From Pseudomonas sessilinigenes (GTDB lineage: Bacteria; Pseudomonadota; Gammaproteobacteria; Pseudomonadales; Pseudomonadaceae): DNA of 64,000 nt. The notes beneath the pieces were generated by a model. That model was not told where the DNA came from, did not search any database, and saw nothing but the letters and a program-made list of their open reading frames with translations. Of the stretch, positions 21,075 through 30,092 are shown in pieces; position 1 is the stretch's first letter; each line of letters begins with the position of its first letter. The stretch covers positions 3,844,001-3,908,000 of the forward strand of contig NZ_CP027706.1 in NCBI RefSeq assembly GCF_003850565.1, read 5' to 3'. The position numbers and the translations under genes were made by a program.

Positions 21075-22658
21075 TCACTGGAGGCTGATCTTGGAGTAAT
21101 CCTGTCGGCCGAATGGGCTCACCTGATAACCCTGGACCTGCTTGCGGGTCAGGGCAAAGGCGGTTGGGTGGGCCAGGGGCAGCCACAGTGCCTGCTGCTG
21201 GATCTGGATCTGGGCCTGCTGGTACAGCTTGCTGCGTACGCCCTGTTCGCTGGTGGTCTTGCCGGCGGTGATCAACTTGTCCAGGTTCTGGTCGCAATAG
21301 CGAGCGAAGTTGGTGCCGGATTTGACTGCCGCGCAGGTGAACTGTGGCGAAAGGAAGTTATCCGGGTCGCCGTTGTCGCCGGCCCAGCCCATGAACAGCA
21401 GGTCGTGCTCGCCGGCCTTGGCCCGGCGGATCAGCTCGCCCCATTCGATCACGCGGATTTCCGCCTGGATCCCCACTTGTGCCAGGTCCGATTGCAGCAT
21501 TTGCGCGCCCAGGCTCGGGTTGGGGTTGAGCAGGCTGCCAGAGGGGCGAGTCCAGATAGTGGTCTGGAACCCACTCTTCAGGCCGGCCTTGGCCAGCAGT
21601 TGGCGAGCCTTCTCTGGATCGAAGGCGTAGCCGGGCAGCTCTTTGGCGTAGCTCCAGGTATTAGGCGGATAGGGACCATTGGCCGCTTCGCCGGTGCCTT
21701 CGAATACCGCCTTGAGGTAATTGGCCTTGTCGAATGCCAGGTTGATCGCCTGGCGTACTTCGGGTTTGTCCAGGGGTGGGTGCTGGCTATTGATGGCAAC
21801 GAAAGCCGTCATGAACGCAGCGGTGTGCTCTATCTTGAGGGTCGGGTCGGTACTGGCGGCCTGGACGTCCAGGGGTTTTGGCGACAAGGCGATCTGGCAT
21901 TCGTTGCGCCGCAGTTTCTGCAGGCGCACATTGGCATCCGGGGTGATGGCGAAGATCAGCGAATCCACGGTGGGCTTGCCGGCAAAGTAGTCGCGGTTGG
22001 CCTTGTAGCGGATCGCCGCATCCTTCTGGAACCGGCTGAAGATGAATGGGCCGGTGCCGATGGGCTGGCTGTTGAGCTTCTCTGGGCTGGCGGCCTTGAG
22101 CAACTGGTCGGCGTACTCGGCCGAATAGATAGAGGCAAAGCCCATGCTCAGGGTGGCGAGGAAGGTCGAGTCGGCGTGATCCAGGGTGAAACGTACCGTC
22201 AACGGGTCCAGGGCGTCGATCTTCCTGATCAGGCCGGGCAGTTGCAGCGATTGCGCATGGGGAAAACCGCTCTGGGCGACCTGATGCCACGGCTGTGCCG
22301 GATCGAGCATCCGTTCGAAGCTGAACTTGACGTCCTCGGCGGTGAGTTCGCGGCTGGGGGTGAAGTAGTCGGTGCGATGGAACTTCACTTTTGGATGCAG
22401 CCTGAACACGTAGGTCAGGCCGTCGCTGGAAATCTCCCAGCTGTCGGCCAGGCTGGGGACCACCTTGCCGCTGCTGGCATCGAATTCCACCAGGCGGTTC
22501 ATCAATACGTCGGCGGAAGCATTGGTGGTGGTCAGCGAGTTGTACTGCACCACGTCGAAGCCTTCCGGGCTGGCTTCGGTACAGACGCTCAGCGTGGCGG
22601 CCTGGGCCAGTGGGCTCAGGAGAGGGGCGAGCAGGAGCGGGAGGGCGGCGAGACGCAT
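21075..22658 (-). CDS. Periplasmic peptide-binding protein of an ABC transporter, orphan
   Basis: This 527-residue family 5 extracellular solute-binding protein (DppA/SapA-like) has a Sec signal peptide of about 20 residues ending in AQA. The mature start LSVCTEASPEGFDVVQYNS resembles dipeptide and antimicrobial-peptide binding proteins. The LNSQPIGTGPFIF segment is the family signature. No permease or ATPase gene is nearby, so it must work with a transporter encoded elsewhere. The specificity cannot be told from sequence. Confidence 0.9.
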   Translation of the reverse strand: MRLAALPLLLAPLLSPLAQAATLSVCTEASPEGFDVVQYNSLTTTNASADVLMNRLVEFDASSGKVVPSLADSWEISSDGLTYVFRLHPKVKFHRTDYFTPSRELTAEDVKFSFERMLDPAQPWHQVAQSGFPHAQSLQLPGLIRKIDALDPLTVRFTLDHADSTFLATLSMGFASIYSAEYADQLLKAASPEKLNSQPIGTGPFIFSRFQKDAAIRYKANRDYFAGKPTVDSLIFAITPDANVRLQKLRRNECQIALSPKPLDVQAASTDPTLKIEHTAAFMTAFVAINSQHPPLDKPEVRQAINLAFDKANYLKAVFEGTGEAANGPYPPNTWSYAKELPGYAFDPEKARQLLAKAGLKSGFQTTIWTRPSGSLLNPNPSLGAQMLQSDLAQVGIQAEIRVIEWGELIRRAKAGEHDLLFMGWAGDNGDPDNFLSPQFTCAAVKSGTNFARYCDQNLDKLITAGKTTSEQGVRSKLYQQAQIQIQQQALWLPLAHPTAFALTRKQVQGYQVSPFGRQDYSKISLQ

Positions 22659-23002
22659 GGTCGGGTTCCTTGTGCAGATCGAAAGCCCATCTGCGAGTGC
22701 AGTCTGGAATGGCCTTACCCTAGTGGCCTCGTGGAGAAATGACTATCTCCTTTTGCATCCGCCACCGATCCCTGTCGTTCGCAGTCGTGCAAGGACCGCG
22801 GCCAGGCGATCGCGCGAGGCCTTTTGGCTGTGCCGGAAAGGTCTTCCAGGAGGCGTTGTATCGCTGGTGATCCGGTTTTGTGATGGGCTGGAGGATGCTG
22901 AAAACTATTCAGCGACGAGCGGTAGTTTTCTGCGGTAGCCTTTGCCGCAAGCGTCCGGCGCAAGAAATTCAGGACTTTTCGTCATCCAGAACACCACGGC
23001 TG
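22659..23002. other. Noncoding stretch between the peptide-binding gene and the rpmB promoter
   Basis: No convincing gene is seen in this 344-bp stretch. A short inverted repeat GCAGAT/ATCTGC (22674-22679 with 22689-22694) lies 16 bp upstream of the peptide-binding gene and may be part of its leader or operator. The rest must hold that gene's promoter, which I cannot place. Confidence 0.5.
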
Positions 23003-23031
23003 TTGTTGCTATTGGGTCTTTCTGGTATAAA
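23003..23031 (+). promoter_or_regulatory. Strong sigma-70 promoter of rpmB-rpmG
   Basis: TTGTTG at 23003-23008 and TATAAA at 23026-23031 are separated by the optimal 17 bp. Transcription would start near 23038, giving a leader of about 140 nt before rpmB. Confidence 0.8.
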
Positions 23032-23041
23032 GCAGCGCTCT

Positions 23042-23098
23042 TTTCTAGGGGCCCGGTTCCTTGCACTTGTAGGTGTAGCCGGTAAGACCCTAAAGAAA
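23042..23098 (+). ncRNA. Nested RNA structure in the rpmB leader
   Basis: The leader can fold into three stacked helices. P1 pairs 42-50 with 88-98 of this block (23042-23050 with 23088-23098, two-base bulge). P2 is CCGGTT/AGCCGG (23053-23058 with 23077-23082). P3 is GCACT/GGTGT (23063-23067 with 23072-23076), closed by a four-base loop. Two further hairpins lie between here and rpmB, at 23102-23114 and 23137-23155. It is seen directly as complementarity; a regulatory role, for example autogenous control by L28, is inferred. I do not recognise it as a named leader family. Confidence 0.55.
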
Positions 23099-23180
23099 CG
23101 CGGCGCCTGGCGCCAAATGACTGAGAGATTAAGCGGCCAACCCATGCCGGGTTGGGCATGTGGTTTTAGAGGGCTGAGGC

Positions 23181-23417
23181 ATGTCTAGAGTCTGTCAAGT
23201 TACCGGTAAGGGTCCGGTGACTGGGAATAACATTTCCCACGCAAACAACAAAACCCGTCGTCGTTTCCTGCCGAACCTGCAGCATCACCGCTTCTGGGTT
23301 GAGTCCGAGAAACGTTTCGTGCGTCTGCGCGTATCTGCCAAAGGCATGCGCATCATCGACAAGCGCGGTATCGACGCCGTTCTGGTCGACATCCGTCGCG
23401 ATGGCGGCAAGGTTTAA
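23181..23417 (+). CDS. rpmB: Ribosomal protein bL28
   Basis: This 78-residue large-subunit protein begins [17 protein letters not shown], the standard L28 start. Only one cysteine is present, so this is the zinc-free form. It is the first gene of rpmB-rpmG, driven by the promoter at 23003, and has an unusually long leader of about 140 nt that can fold. rpmG follows after 11 bp. Confidence 0.98.
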   Translation: MSRVCQVTGKGPVTGNNISHANNKTRRRFLPNLQHHRFWVESEKRFVRLRVSAKGMRIIDKRGIDAVLVDIRRDGGKV

Positions 23418-23428
23418 GGGAGCTAATC

Positions 23429-23584
23429 ATGCGTGAATTGATTCGTTTGATCTCGAGCGCCGGTACTGGTCACTTCTACACTACCGACAAGAACAAGCGT
23501 ACTACTCCGGACAAAATCGAGATCAAGAAATACGATCCGGTTGTTCGTAAGCACGTGATCTACAAAGAAGGCAAAATCAAGTAA
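23429..23584 (+). CDS. rpmG: Ribosomal protein bL33
   Basis: This is a 51-residue protein starting at the ATG at 23429, with AAGGGAG upstream. It reads [19 protein letters not shown] and ends KEGKIK at 23584. There are no cysteines, so it is the zinc-independent paralogue type. It lies 11 bp after rpmB in the usual rpmBG operon and ends just before the terminator at 23601. Confidence 0.97.
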   Translation: MRELIRLISSAGTGHFYTTDKNKRTTPDKIEIKKYDPVVRKHVIYKEGKIK

Positions 23585-23600
23585 TTGATTTTTCTTCTGA

Positions 23601-23632
23601 CAAAAAAACCCGCCTTCAAGCGGGTTTTTTTG
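23601..23632 (+). terminator. Terminator of rpmB-rpmG
   Basis: A 12-bp stem (23602-23613 with 23620-23631) with a 6-nt loop has A7 and T7 flanks. It may also act on the converging cupin gene. Confidence 0.92.
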
Positions 23633-23642
23633 TGCCTGCGAT

Positions 23643-24005
23643 TCAGGCTTTCTGTTCGAAGGCCACGTAGACCTTGCGGCAGGGCTCCAGCACTTCCCAG
23701 GTGCCCTTGAAGCCGGCCGGAATCACGAACCGATCGCCGGCGCGCAGGGTCTTGGCATTGCCGTCGCTGTCGCGCAGTACCGATACGCCCTGCAGGATCT
23801 CGCAGTACTCATGCTCGGTGAAGTCCACCGTCCACTGGCCCACGGCGCCTTCCCAGACTCCTGCATTGAGTTGGCCGCAGGGGCTGGCGTAGTGGTTGAG
23901 CACCGCTTGCTCGGGGTCGCCCTTGAGGATTTTTTGTGCGGCGGGCCGGTAGCGTTCGACCTCGGTGTTGGCCTGGCTGAAGTCGACGACGTTGTGGATG
24001 CTCAT
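23643..24005 (-). CDS. Cupin-domain protein (DUF861 / EutQ-like)
   Basis: This 120-residue single-domain cupin has WTVDFTEHEYCEILQGVSVL and LRAGDRFVIPAGFKGTWEV, the two conserved cupin motifs of the DUF861 family. The glutamate in EHEYCEI could bind metal. The substrate is unknown. It is divergent from the aldehyde dehydrogenase gene across a 240-bp gap. Proteins of this kind in Pseudomonas often accompany amine or polyamine catabolic genes, which fits here but is an inference. Confidence 0.85.
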   Translation of the reverse strand: MSIHNVVDFSQANTEVERYRPAAQKILKGDPEQAVLNHYASPCGQLNAGVWEGAVGQWTVDFTEHEYCEILQGVSVLRDSDGNAKTLRAGDRFVIPAGFKGTWEVLEPCRKVYVAFEQKA

Positions 24006-24101
24006 TCTTGTATTCCCCCGTGATTGCGGCGCGAGTGGCTATGAAGGGCAGAGTCTATGTTTATTAAAATGCACATAGCAATCCGCTTTGCCGGGGCTCT
24101 G

Positions 24102-24114
24102 TCAAATATATTGA
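24102..24114. promoter_or_regulatory. Small palindrome upstream of the kauB/pauC gene
   Basis: TCAA-N5-TTGA is an AT-rich imperfect palindrome about 140 bp upstream of the aldehyde dehydrogenase start. It is a possible operator in the cupin/dehydrogenase divergent gap; no regulator is assigned. Confidence 0.25.
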
Positions 24115-24244
24115 AAGTGCAGGTCCCGCTGGTTTAGGGTGGCGGGTGCCTTGGGCCGAAAACAGGCTGGCCGGGCAGAATTCTTCAAGAGTGCCAGCGC
24201 CATATGCGCGGCGCTTGCATCCAAAATAAGAGGAGGCTACTCGC

Positions 24245-25738
24245 ATGACCACCCTGACTCGTGCCGACTGGGAACAACGCGCCCGTGAACTGAAGATCGA
24301 AGGCCGCGCGTATATCAATGGTGAATACACCGCATCCGCTTCCAATCAAACGTTCGAATGCATCAGCCCGGTCGACGGCCGTGTGCTGGCCACCATCGCC
24401 AGCTGCGATGCGGCAGACGCCCAGCGCGCAGTGGAAAACGCCCGCGCCACCTTCAACTCCGGTGTCTGGTCACGCCTGGCCCCGGCCAAGCGCAAGTCGG
24501 TGATGATCCGTTTCGCCGGTTTGCTCAAGCAACATGCCCAGGAGCTGGCCCTCCTGGAAACCCTGGACATGGGCAAGCCCATCACCGACTCCCTGGAGAT
24601 CGATGTCCCCGGCGCGGCGCAGGCCCTGAGCTGGAGCGGCGAGGCCATCGACAAGATCTATGACGAAGTCGCCGCAACCCCCCATGATCAGCTGGGCCTG
24701 GTCACCCGCGAGCCGGTGGGCGTAGTCGCCGCTATCGTGCCGTGGAACTTCCCGTTGATGATGGCCTGCTGGAAGCTGGGACCTGCGCTGTCCACCGGTA
24801 ACTCGATAATCCTCAAGCCGTCGGAAAAGTCACCGCTGACGGCGATCCGCATTGCCGCCCTGGCGGTGGAAGCCGGGATTCCCGCCGGCGTGTTCAACGT
24901 GCTGCCAGGCTACGGCCATACCGTCGGCAAAGCCCTGGCCCTGCACATGGACGTGGACACCCTGGTCTTCACCGGCTCCACCAAGATCGCCAAGCAACTG
25001 CTGGTTTACTCCGGCGAGTCGAACATGAAGCGCGTCTGGCTCGAGGCGGGCGGCAAGAGCCCGAACATCGTGTTCGCCGATGCCCCGGACCTGCAGGCCG
25101 CCGCCGAGTCGGCAGCCAGCGCCATCGCCTTCAACCAGGGCGAAGTCTGCACCGCAGGTTCCCGCCTGCTGGTGGAGCGCTCCATCAAGGACAAATTCCT
25201 GCCGCTGGTAATCGACGCCCTCAAGGGCTGGAAACCGGGCAACCCGCTGGACCCGGCCACCAATGTCGGGGCGCTGGTGGATACCCAGCAGATGAACACC
25301 GTGCTGTCCTACATCGAGGCCGGTCATGCCGATGGTGCCAAGCTGGTGGTCGGTGGCAAGCGCACCCTGGAAGAGACCGGCGGCACCTATGTCGAGCCGA
25401 CGATCTTCGACGGTGTCAGCAATGCGATGAAGATCGCCCAGGAAGAAATCTTCGGCCCGGTGCTGTCGGTCATTGCCTTCGATACGGTGGAGGAGGCGAT
25501 CCAGATCGCCAACGATACCCCTTACGGGTTGGCCGCCGCAGTGTGGACCGCGAATATCTCCAAGGCCCACCAGACCGCTCGTGCCTTGCGCGCCGGTAGT
25601 GTCTGGGTCAACCAGTACGACGGTGGCGACATGACTGCGCCGTTCGGTGGCTTCAAGCAATCGGGCAACGGTCGTGACAAGTCGCTGCATGCCTTCGACA
25701 AGTACACCGAGCTGAAGGCGACCTGGATCAAGCTCTGA
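24245..25738 (+). CDS. kauB: Aldehyde dehydrogenase KauB / PauC type
   Basis: This 497-residue NAD(P)-dependent aldehyde dehydrogenase oxidises 4-guanidinobutyraldehyde or gamma-glutamyl-aminobutyraldehyde in arginine and polyamine breakdown. The catalytic cysteine is in NQGEVCTAGSR at about residue 303, the general-base glutamate in LEAGGKSPN near 270, and the proton-relay PWNFP near 169. GSTKIAK binds the cofactor. AGAGGAGG precedes the ATG. The location in a polyamine/D-amino-acid region supports the kauB/pauC name, known from P. aeruginosa PA5312; the substrate is inferred. Confidence 0.85.
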   Translation: MTTLTRADWEQRARELKIEGRAYINGEYTASASNQTFECISPVDGRVLATIASCDAADAQRAVENARATFNSGVWSRLAPAKRKSVMIRFAGLLKQHAQELALLETLDMGKPITDSLEIDVPGAAQALSWSGEAIDKIYDEVAATPHDQLGLVTREPVGVVAAIVPWNFPLMMACWKLGPALSTGNSIILKPSEKSPLTAIRIAALAVEAGIPAGVFNVLPGYGHTVGKALALHMDVDTLVFTGSTKIAKQLLVYSGESNMKRVWLEAGGKSPNIVFADAPDLQAAAESAASAIAFNQGEVCTAGSRLLVERSIKDKFLPLVIDALKGWKPGNPLDPATNVGALVDTQQMNTVLSYIEAGHADGAKLVVGGKRTLEETGGTYVEPTIFDGVSNAMKIAQEEIFGPVLSVIAFDTVEEAIQIANDTPYGLAAAVWTANISKAHQTARALRAGSVWVNQYDGGDMTAPFGGFKQSGNGRDKSLHAFDKYTELKATWIKL

Positions 25739-25784
25739 ATCCTCGCCAGTAAGCCCGCCCCTCAAGGGGCGATCGATCGCAGCG

Positions 25785-25816
25785 CAGCCGGACTCTCCGC
25801 ATGGGGAGTCCGGCTG
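25785..25816 (+). terminator. Strong hairpin after kauB
   Basis: A 14-bp stem with a single wobble (25785-25798 with 25803-25816) and GCAT loop is followed by TGTTGTCT. It terminates kauB before the MFS gene. Confidence 0.75.
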
Positions 25817-25860
25817 TGTTGTCTATGCCTTGCAGAACAATGATCCACAGGAGCGTGGAA

Positions 25861-27012
25861 ATGCGTTGGGCGACCTATTTCGCCGTTTTGTCCGCCGTCC
25901 TGAGCGTAGGGCTGGCCCTGGGCATGACCATGCCGCTGGTGTCCTTCCGCTTGGAGGGCTGGGGCTATGGGCCTTTTGCCATTGGTGTGGTGGCGGCGAT
26001 GCCGGCTATCGGGGTGCTGCTCGGCGCGAAGGTTTCCAGTCGCCTGGCGGCTCGTCTTGGTACCGCCAACCTGATGCGCCTGTGCTTGTGGGCAGGAGCC
26101 TTGTCCATCGGCCTGCTGGCGCTGCTACCCAGCTACCCGGTATGGCTGGTGTTGCGCCTGGTCCTGGGCATGGTGCTGACCATCATCTTCGTGCTCGGGG
26201 AAAGCTGGATCAACCAACTGGTGGTGGAGCAATGGCGCGGGCGCCTGGTCGCGCTCTATGGCAGCAGCTATGCCTTGAGCCAGCTGGCCGGTCCCTTGCT
26301 GTTGGGCGTGCTGGGTACCGAGCATGACTACGGCTTCTGGGTGTCGGTGGGCTTGCTGGCGGTGGCGCCCTTGCTCCTGCTGGGTCGCAGCGGCGCACCG
26401 GCCACCGAATCATGCAGCGTGACCCTGGTGGATCTCTGGCGCTTTTGCCAGACGCTGCCGGCAATTGGCTGGGCAGTGGCGCTGTTCGCGACCTTCGAAG
26501 CGCTGATTCTCACCCTGTTGCCGGTGTATTGCCTGAGCCAGGGTTTCAGCCAGGACATCGCCCTGGCCATGGTCAGTACCGTGGTGGTGGGCGATGCCCT
26601 GCTGCAGTTGCCCATCGGGGCCCTGGCCGATCGAGTGTCGCGGCGTGGCTTGTTCACCGGCTGCGTGGTGGTCCTGCTGTGCTCCAGCCTGGCCATTCCC
26701 CTGTTACTGGATAGCCGCTGGCTGATCTGGCCGCTGTGGGTGCTGTTCGGGGCCAGCGCGGGAGGTTTGTTCACCCTTTCGTTGATCCTGATCGGCGAAC
26801 GCTATCGTGACGATGCCCTGGTTCGGGCCAATGCCCATGTGGCCCAGCTCTGGGGCATTGGCTGCCTGATCGGCCCGCTGGTGGCGGGGGCGGGCAGCCA
26901 GTGGGTCAGTGGCCATGCCATGATGCTGCTGGTGGCGGCGGGTGCCTTCGGGCTGTTGCTCCTGCTGCTGCGACAAGGCGCCTTCGGCAGTCCCCAGGCA
27001 CAGGCCCTGTAG
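25861..27012 (+). CDS. Major facilitator superfamily transporter
   Basis: This is a 383-residue hydrophobic protein with about twelve membrane segments. Segments include the first-helix LSVGLALGMTMPLVSFRL and the loop 2-3 region KVSSRLAARLG. It resembles YcaD/sugar-efflux-like MFS carriers. The ATG at 25861 has AGGAG 7 nt upstream, so it is preferred over a frame opening at 25801. The substrate is unknown. It lies after the kauB terminator and converges with the phospholipase-D gene, with only 3 bp between stops. Confidence 0.85.
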   Translation: MRWATYFAVLSAVLSVGLALGMTMPLVSFRLEGWGYGPFAIGVVAAMPAIGVLLGAKVSSRLAARLGTANLMRLCLWAGALSIGLLALLPSYPVWLVLRLVLGMVLTIIFVLGESWINQLVVEQWRGRLVALYGSSYALSQLAGPLLLGVLGTEHDYGFWVSVGLLAVAPLLLLGRSGAPATESCSVTLVDLWRFCQTLPAIGWAVALFATFEALILTLLPVYCLSQGFSQDIALAMVSTVVVGDALLQLPIGALADRVSRRGLFTGCVVVLLCSSLAIPLLLDSRWLIWPLWVLFGASAGGLFTLSLILIGERYRDDALVRANAHVAQLWGIGCLIGPLVAGAGSQWVSGHAMMLLVAAGAFGLLLLLLRQGAFGSPQAQAL

Positions 27013-27015
27013 CGA

Positions 27016-28578
27016 CTACAGCATGCGTTCCAGGCCGATGCGGGTGCTCAGCCAGGCATTGATCCGGCGCCACCAGTTGCCGGGTTCGTGATCCAGGCTA
27101 TGCAGTCGGCCCTGGTCCTCGGTGACCCAGGTCAGCTTGCCGTCTTCCAGCTTGACCTCGTAGCTCAGGCTCGGCGCCATCCCTTGCTGGGCCAGGTCGC
27201 GGACGTGGCCGGCCAGCTCCGGGCTATCCACCAGCACCCCGACCTCGGTGTTCCACAGCACCGAGCGCGGGTCGAAATTGAATGAGCCGATGAAGCTCTT
27301 GCGCTGGTCGAAGATCATCGCCTTGCTGTGCAGGCTGGAGTCGGACCCATGCAGCACGCCATGGAACAGTCGTGGGCCGCTGCCGCCACGCTCTCCGGGC
27401 TGACGGCGCAGTTCATAGAGTTTCACCCCGTGCTCCAGCAGCGCCTTGCGATAGGGCGCGTAGCCGCCATGGACCACGGGGACGTCGGTCGCCTCCAGGG
27501 AGTTGGTCAGGAGGCTCACCGAGACCCCGGCGTCGGCACGCCCAGTCAGGTACACCAGCCCGGGCTGGCCGGGGACGAAGTAGGCCGAGACCATGATCAG
27601 TTCCTTGCTGACACCCTTGAGCTCCGGTGCCAGCTGGGTGGTCAGCAGCAGGTGCGGATCGGGGTCGCCCTTGGCCAGTACCTTGGTGGGAGCGTCCCAC
27701 AGGGCTTGGTTCCAGGCCCAGATCAGTTCCTTGCGCCAGGTCTGCATGCGGGGTTGGCGCTGGTAGGTCATCAGTTGGCGGTACAGGGCCTGGTTTTGCC
27801 GACGACTGTCCTGCAGTGATTCCTCCAGGCGCAGGCGAGTGTTGCGCAGGTCGCCTGCCGAGGGCGCATGGGACAGGAACTCTTCCACCGGCCGGCTCAG
27901 GGCGCTGTTCCAGTACTGGTCGAAACTGTGGCCCAGCTGTTCGGCCACCGGCCCCATGCTGAGCATGTCGATATCGGTGAAGTTCAGGTTCGGCTCGGCG
28001 TCGAAGTACTCGTCTCCAAGGTTGCGTCCGCCGACGATGGCCGCGCTGTTATCGGCCAGCCATAGCTTGTTGTGCATCCGCCGGTGTTGTTGCGAGAGGT
28101 TGAACAGGCGGCCCATGGTCCGGGTGAGGCCGGTGCTGCGCCCCAGGTGCAGTGGGTTGAACAGGCGGATCTGGATCTGTGGATGGGCGGCCAGGGTGGC
28201 GATGATCTGGTCCAGGCCGTCGCTGGTGGTGTCGTCCAGCAGGATGCGTATGCGCACGCCACGGTCGGCGGCCTGGAGCAATTCGTCCACCAGCATCCGC
28301 GTGCTGATGCCGTCATGGACGATGTAGTACTGCAAGTCGAGGCTGCTTTGCGCGTTGCGGATCAGCTCGGCGCGGGCCATGAAGGCCTCGGTGCTGTTGG
28401 GAAGCAGGCGAAAGCCAGAGCGCCCCTGGTGGGCGGCGGCCTGGTCGCGGATCGACTGGGCGAAGCCCGAGTCATTGGCAGGCAGGACCTGGCTGGGCCG
28501 GTACGGCACCTGCGAGGTGGCGCAGCCAGCCAGGAGGCCCAGCAGCAGGAGCAGGGGAAGTGCCTGTTTAGGGCTCAA
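27016..28578 (-). CDS. Phospholipase D family lipoprotein (cardiolipin synthase-like)
   Basis: This 520-residue protein has a type II signal ending LLAGC (Cys19). Two HKD motifs typical of the phospholipase D superfamily follow: HNKLWLADNSAAIVGGRN (about 180) and HSKAMIFDQRKSFIGSFN (about 425). Both His-Lys-Asp triads look intact, so it should be active on phospholipids or as a phosphatidyl transferase. Anchoring by lipid suggests the outer-membrane inner face. Its physiological product is not known. Confidence 0.88.
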   Translation of the reverse strand: MSPKQALPLLLLLGLLAGCATSQVPYRPSQVLPANDSGFAQSIRDQAAAHQGRSGFRLLPNSTEAFMARAELIRNAQSSLDLQYYIVHDGISTRMLVDELLQAADRGVRIRILLDDTTSDGLDQIIATLAAHPQIQIRLFNPLHLGRSTGLTRTMGRLFNLSQQHRRMHNKLWLADNSAAIVGGRNLGDEYFDAEPNLNFTDIDMLSMGPVAEQLGHSFDQYWNSALSRPVEEFLSHAPSAGDLRNTRLRLEESLQDSRRQNQALYRQLMTYQRQPRMQTWRKELIWAWNQALWDAPTKVLAKGDPDPHLLLTTQLAPELKGVSKELIMVSAYFVPGQPGLVYLTGRADAGVSVSLLTNSLEATDVPVVHGGYAPYRKALLEHGVKLYELRRQPGERGGSGPRLFHGVLHGSDSSLHSKAMIFDQRKSFIGSFNFDPRSVLWNTEVGVLVDSPELAGHVRDLAQQGMAPSLSYEVKLEDGKLTWVTEDQGRLHSLDHEPGNWWRRINAWLSTRIGLERML

Positions 28579-28634
28579 GTGGGGGCATCTCGCATGACGG
28601 CACGGTTGGCATGGGTGGCGGCGAAGGCCGGGCG

Positions 28635-30059
28635 TCAGTCCTGGGATTGCTCCAGCAGCTTGATGGCCGCGGCACCGACTTTGCGTACCGCGTCTTCGAT
28701 CTGCGCGGTTGGCTTGGCAGCGTAGTTCATCCGCAGGCAGTTACGATACTTGCCCGAGGCGGAAAAGATGCTGCCTACGGCGATCTGTACGCCTTGCTCC
28801 AGCAGGACACGGTTGAGCTTCAGAGCATCGAAGCTCTCGGGAAGTTCGATCCATAGCAGAAAGCTGCCTTGTGGGCGGCTGGCCCGGGTACCGGCAGGGA
28901 AGTAGCGACTGACCCAATCGAGCATCATGTCGCGGTTGCGCTGGTACTGGCTGCGCATCTTGCGCAGGTGCGGTTCGAAATGTCCTGCCTTGAGGAACTC
29001 GGCGATGGCGATCTGGGGTTGTGGGGCGGTGGAGCCGGTGCTGATGTACTTCATGTGCAGCACGCGCTCCAGGTAGCGGCCCGGCGCGACCCAGCCGATG
29101 CGCAGGCCGGGCGCCATGGTTTTCGAAAAGGAGCTGCACAGCAGGACGCGGCCGTCTTCGTCGAAGGACTTGATGGTCCGTGGGCGCGGGTAGGTGTAGG
29201 CCAGCTCGCCATACACATCGTCTTCGATGATCGCCACGTCGAAGCGCTGGGCCAGGGTCAGCAGGGCGCGCTTGCGGGCCTCGGGCATGATGTAGCCCAT
29301 GGGGTTGTTGCAGTTCGGGGTCAACTGTATGGCCTTGATCGGCCACTGTTCCAGGGCCAGCTCCAGGGCTTCCAGGCTGATGCCGCTGACCGGGTCGGTG
29401 GGGATCTCCAGGGCCTTCATGCCCAGGCCCTTGAGGGTCTGCATGGCGCCGTGGAAGCTCGGCGAGTCCACGGCGACGATATCCCCGGGCTCGCAGATGG
29501 CGCGGATGCTGGTGGACAGCGCCTCGTGGCAGCCGGTGGTGATCACCAGGTCATTGGCCCCCACCTGGCAGCCGGAATCGAGCATCAGCCGTGCTATCTG
29601 CTCGCGCAGTTCCAGCACGCCGTAGATGTTGTCGTAATACAGCCCGGGCATGTCCTGTCGCCGGCTGAGCCGGGCCAGGGCCCTCAGCAGTGGCTTCATG
29701 GTCGGCGTGGTGATGTCCGGCATGCCGCGTCCCAGCTGTACGACATCCTTGCGCGGCACCGCGCGGACCAGTTCCAGCACCTGGTCCCACTGGGAAATTT
29801 CCACCGGACGCTGCGCCGGTCGTCCTACGGCGGGCAGGGCGGGCAGCTCGCGACTGTGGGGGACGAAGTACCCGGATTTGGGCTTGGGCATCGCCAGGCC
29901 GTTGTCTTCCAGCAGGCGATAGGCCTGCTGCACGGTGCTCAGGCTGACCCCATGCTCGACGCTCAGGGCGCGTACCGACGGCAAGCGATCACCCGGGCGA
30001 TAGAAGCCCTGTTCGATACGGGTGCCCAGGAGTTCGGCGAGATTCACATAGAGGGTCAT
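28635..30059 (-). CDS. MocR-type GntR/aminotransferase regulator
   Basis: This 474-residue fusion has an N-terminal GntR winged helix (about 1-75, with PGDRLPSVRALSVEHGVS) and a fold type I aminotransferase domain. The PLP lysine is in SSFSKTMAPGLRIGW. MocR proteins are usually transcription factors that sense PLP or amino compounds and bind direct repeats. It is divergent from the DUF1127 gene at 30238. The 178-bp gap between them carries five CTGTAT/ATACAG-type elements, which are candidate operators. Confidence 0.9.
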   Translation of the reverse strand: MTLYVNLAELLGTRIEQGFYRPGDRLPSVRALSVEHGVSLSTVQQAYRLLEDNGLAMPKPKSGYFVPHSRELPALPAVGRPAQRPVEISQWDQVLELVRAVPRKDVVQLGRGMPDITTPTMKPLLRALARLSRRQDMPGLYYDNIYGVLELREQIARLMLDSGCQVGANDLVITTGCHEALSTSIRAICEPGDIVAVDSPSFHGAMQTLKGLGMKALEIPTDPVSGISLEALELALEQWPIKAIQLTPNCNNPMGYIMPEARKRALLTLAQRFDVAIIEDDVYGELAYTYPRPRTIKSFDEDGRVLLCSSFSKTMAPGLRIGWVAPGRYLERVLHMKYISTGSTAPQPQIAIAEFLKAGHFEPHLRKMRSQYQRNRDMMLDWVSRYFPAGTRASRPQGSFLLWIELPESFDALKLNRVLLEQGVQIAVGSIFSASGKYRNCLRMNYAAKPTAQIEDAVRKVGAAAIKLLEQSQD

Positions 30060-30092
30060 GGCATTGACTCGTAGTGGTGGCCGTGATGACCA

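Noticed and set aside
22465..22938. A 157-codon plus-strand frame running into the rpmB upstream region
   Set aside because: Its first half is antisense to the peptide-binding protein gene, and no ribosome-binding site or domain supports it.
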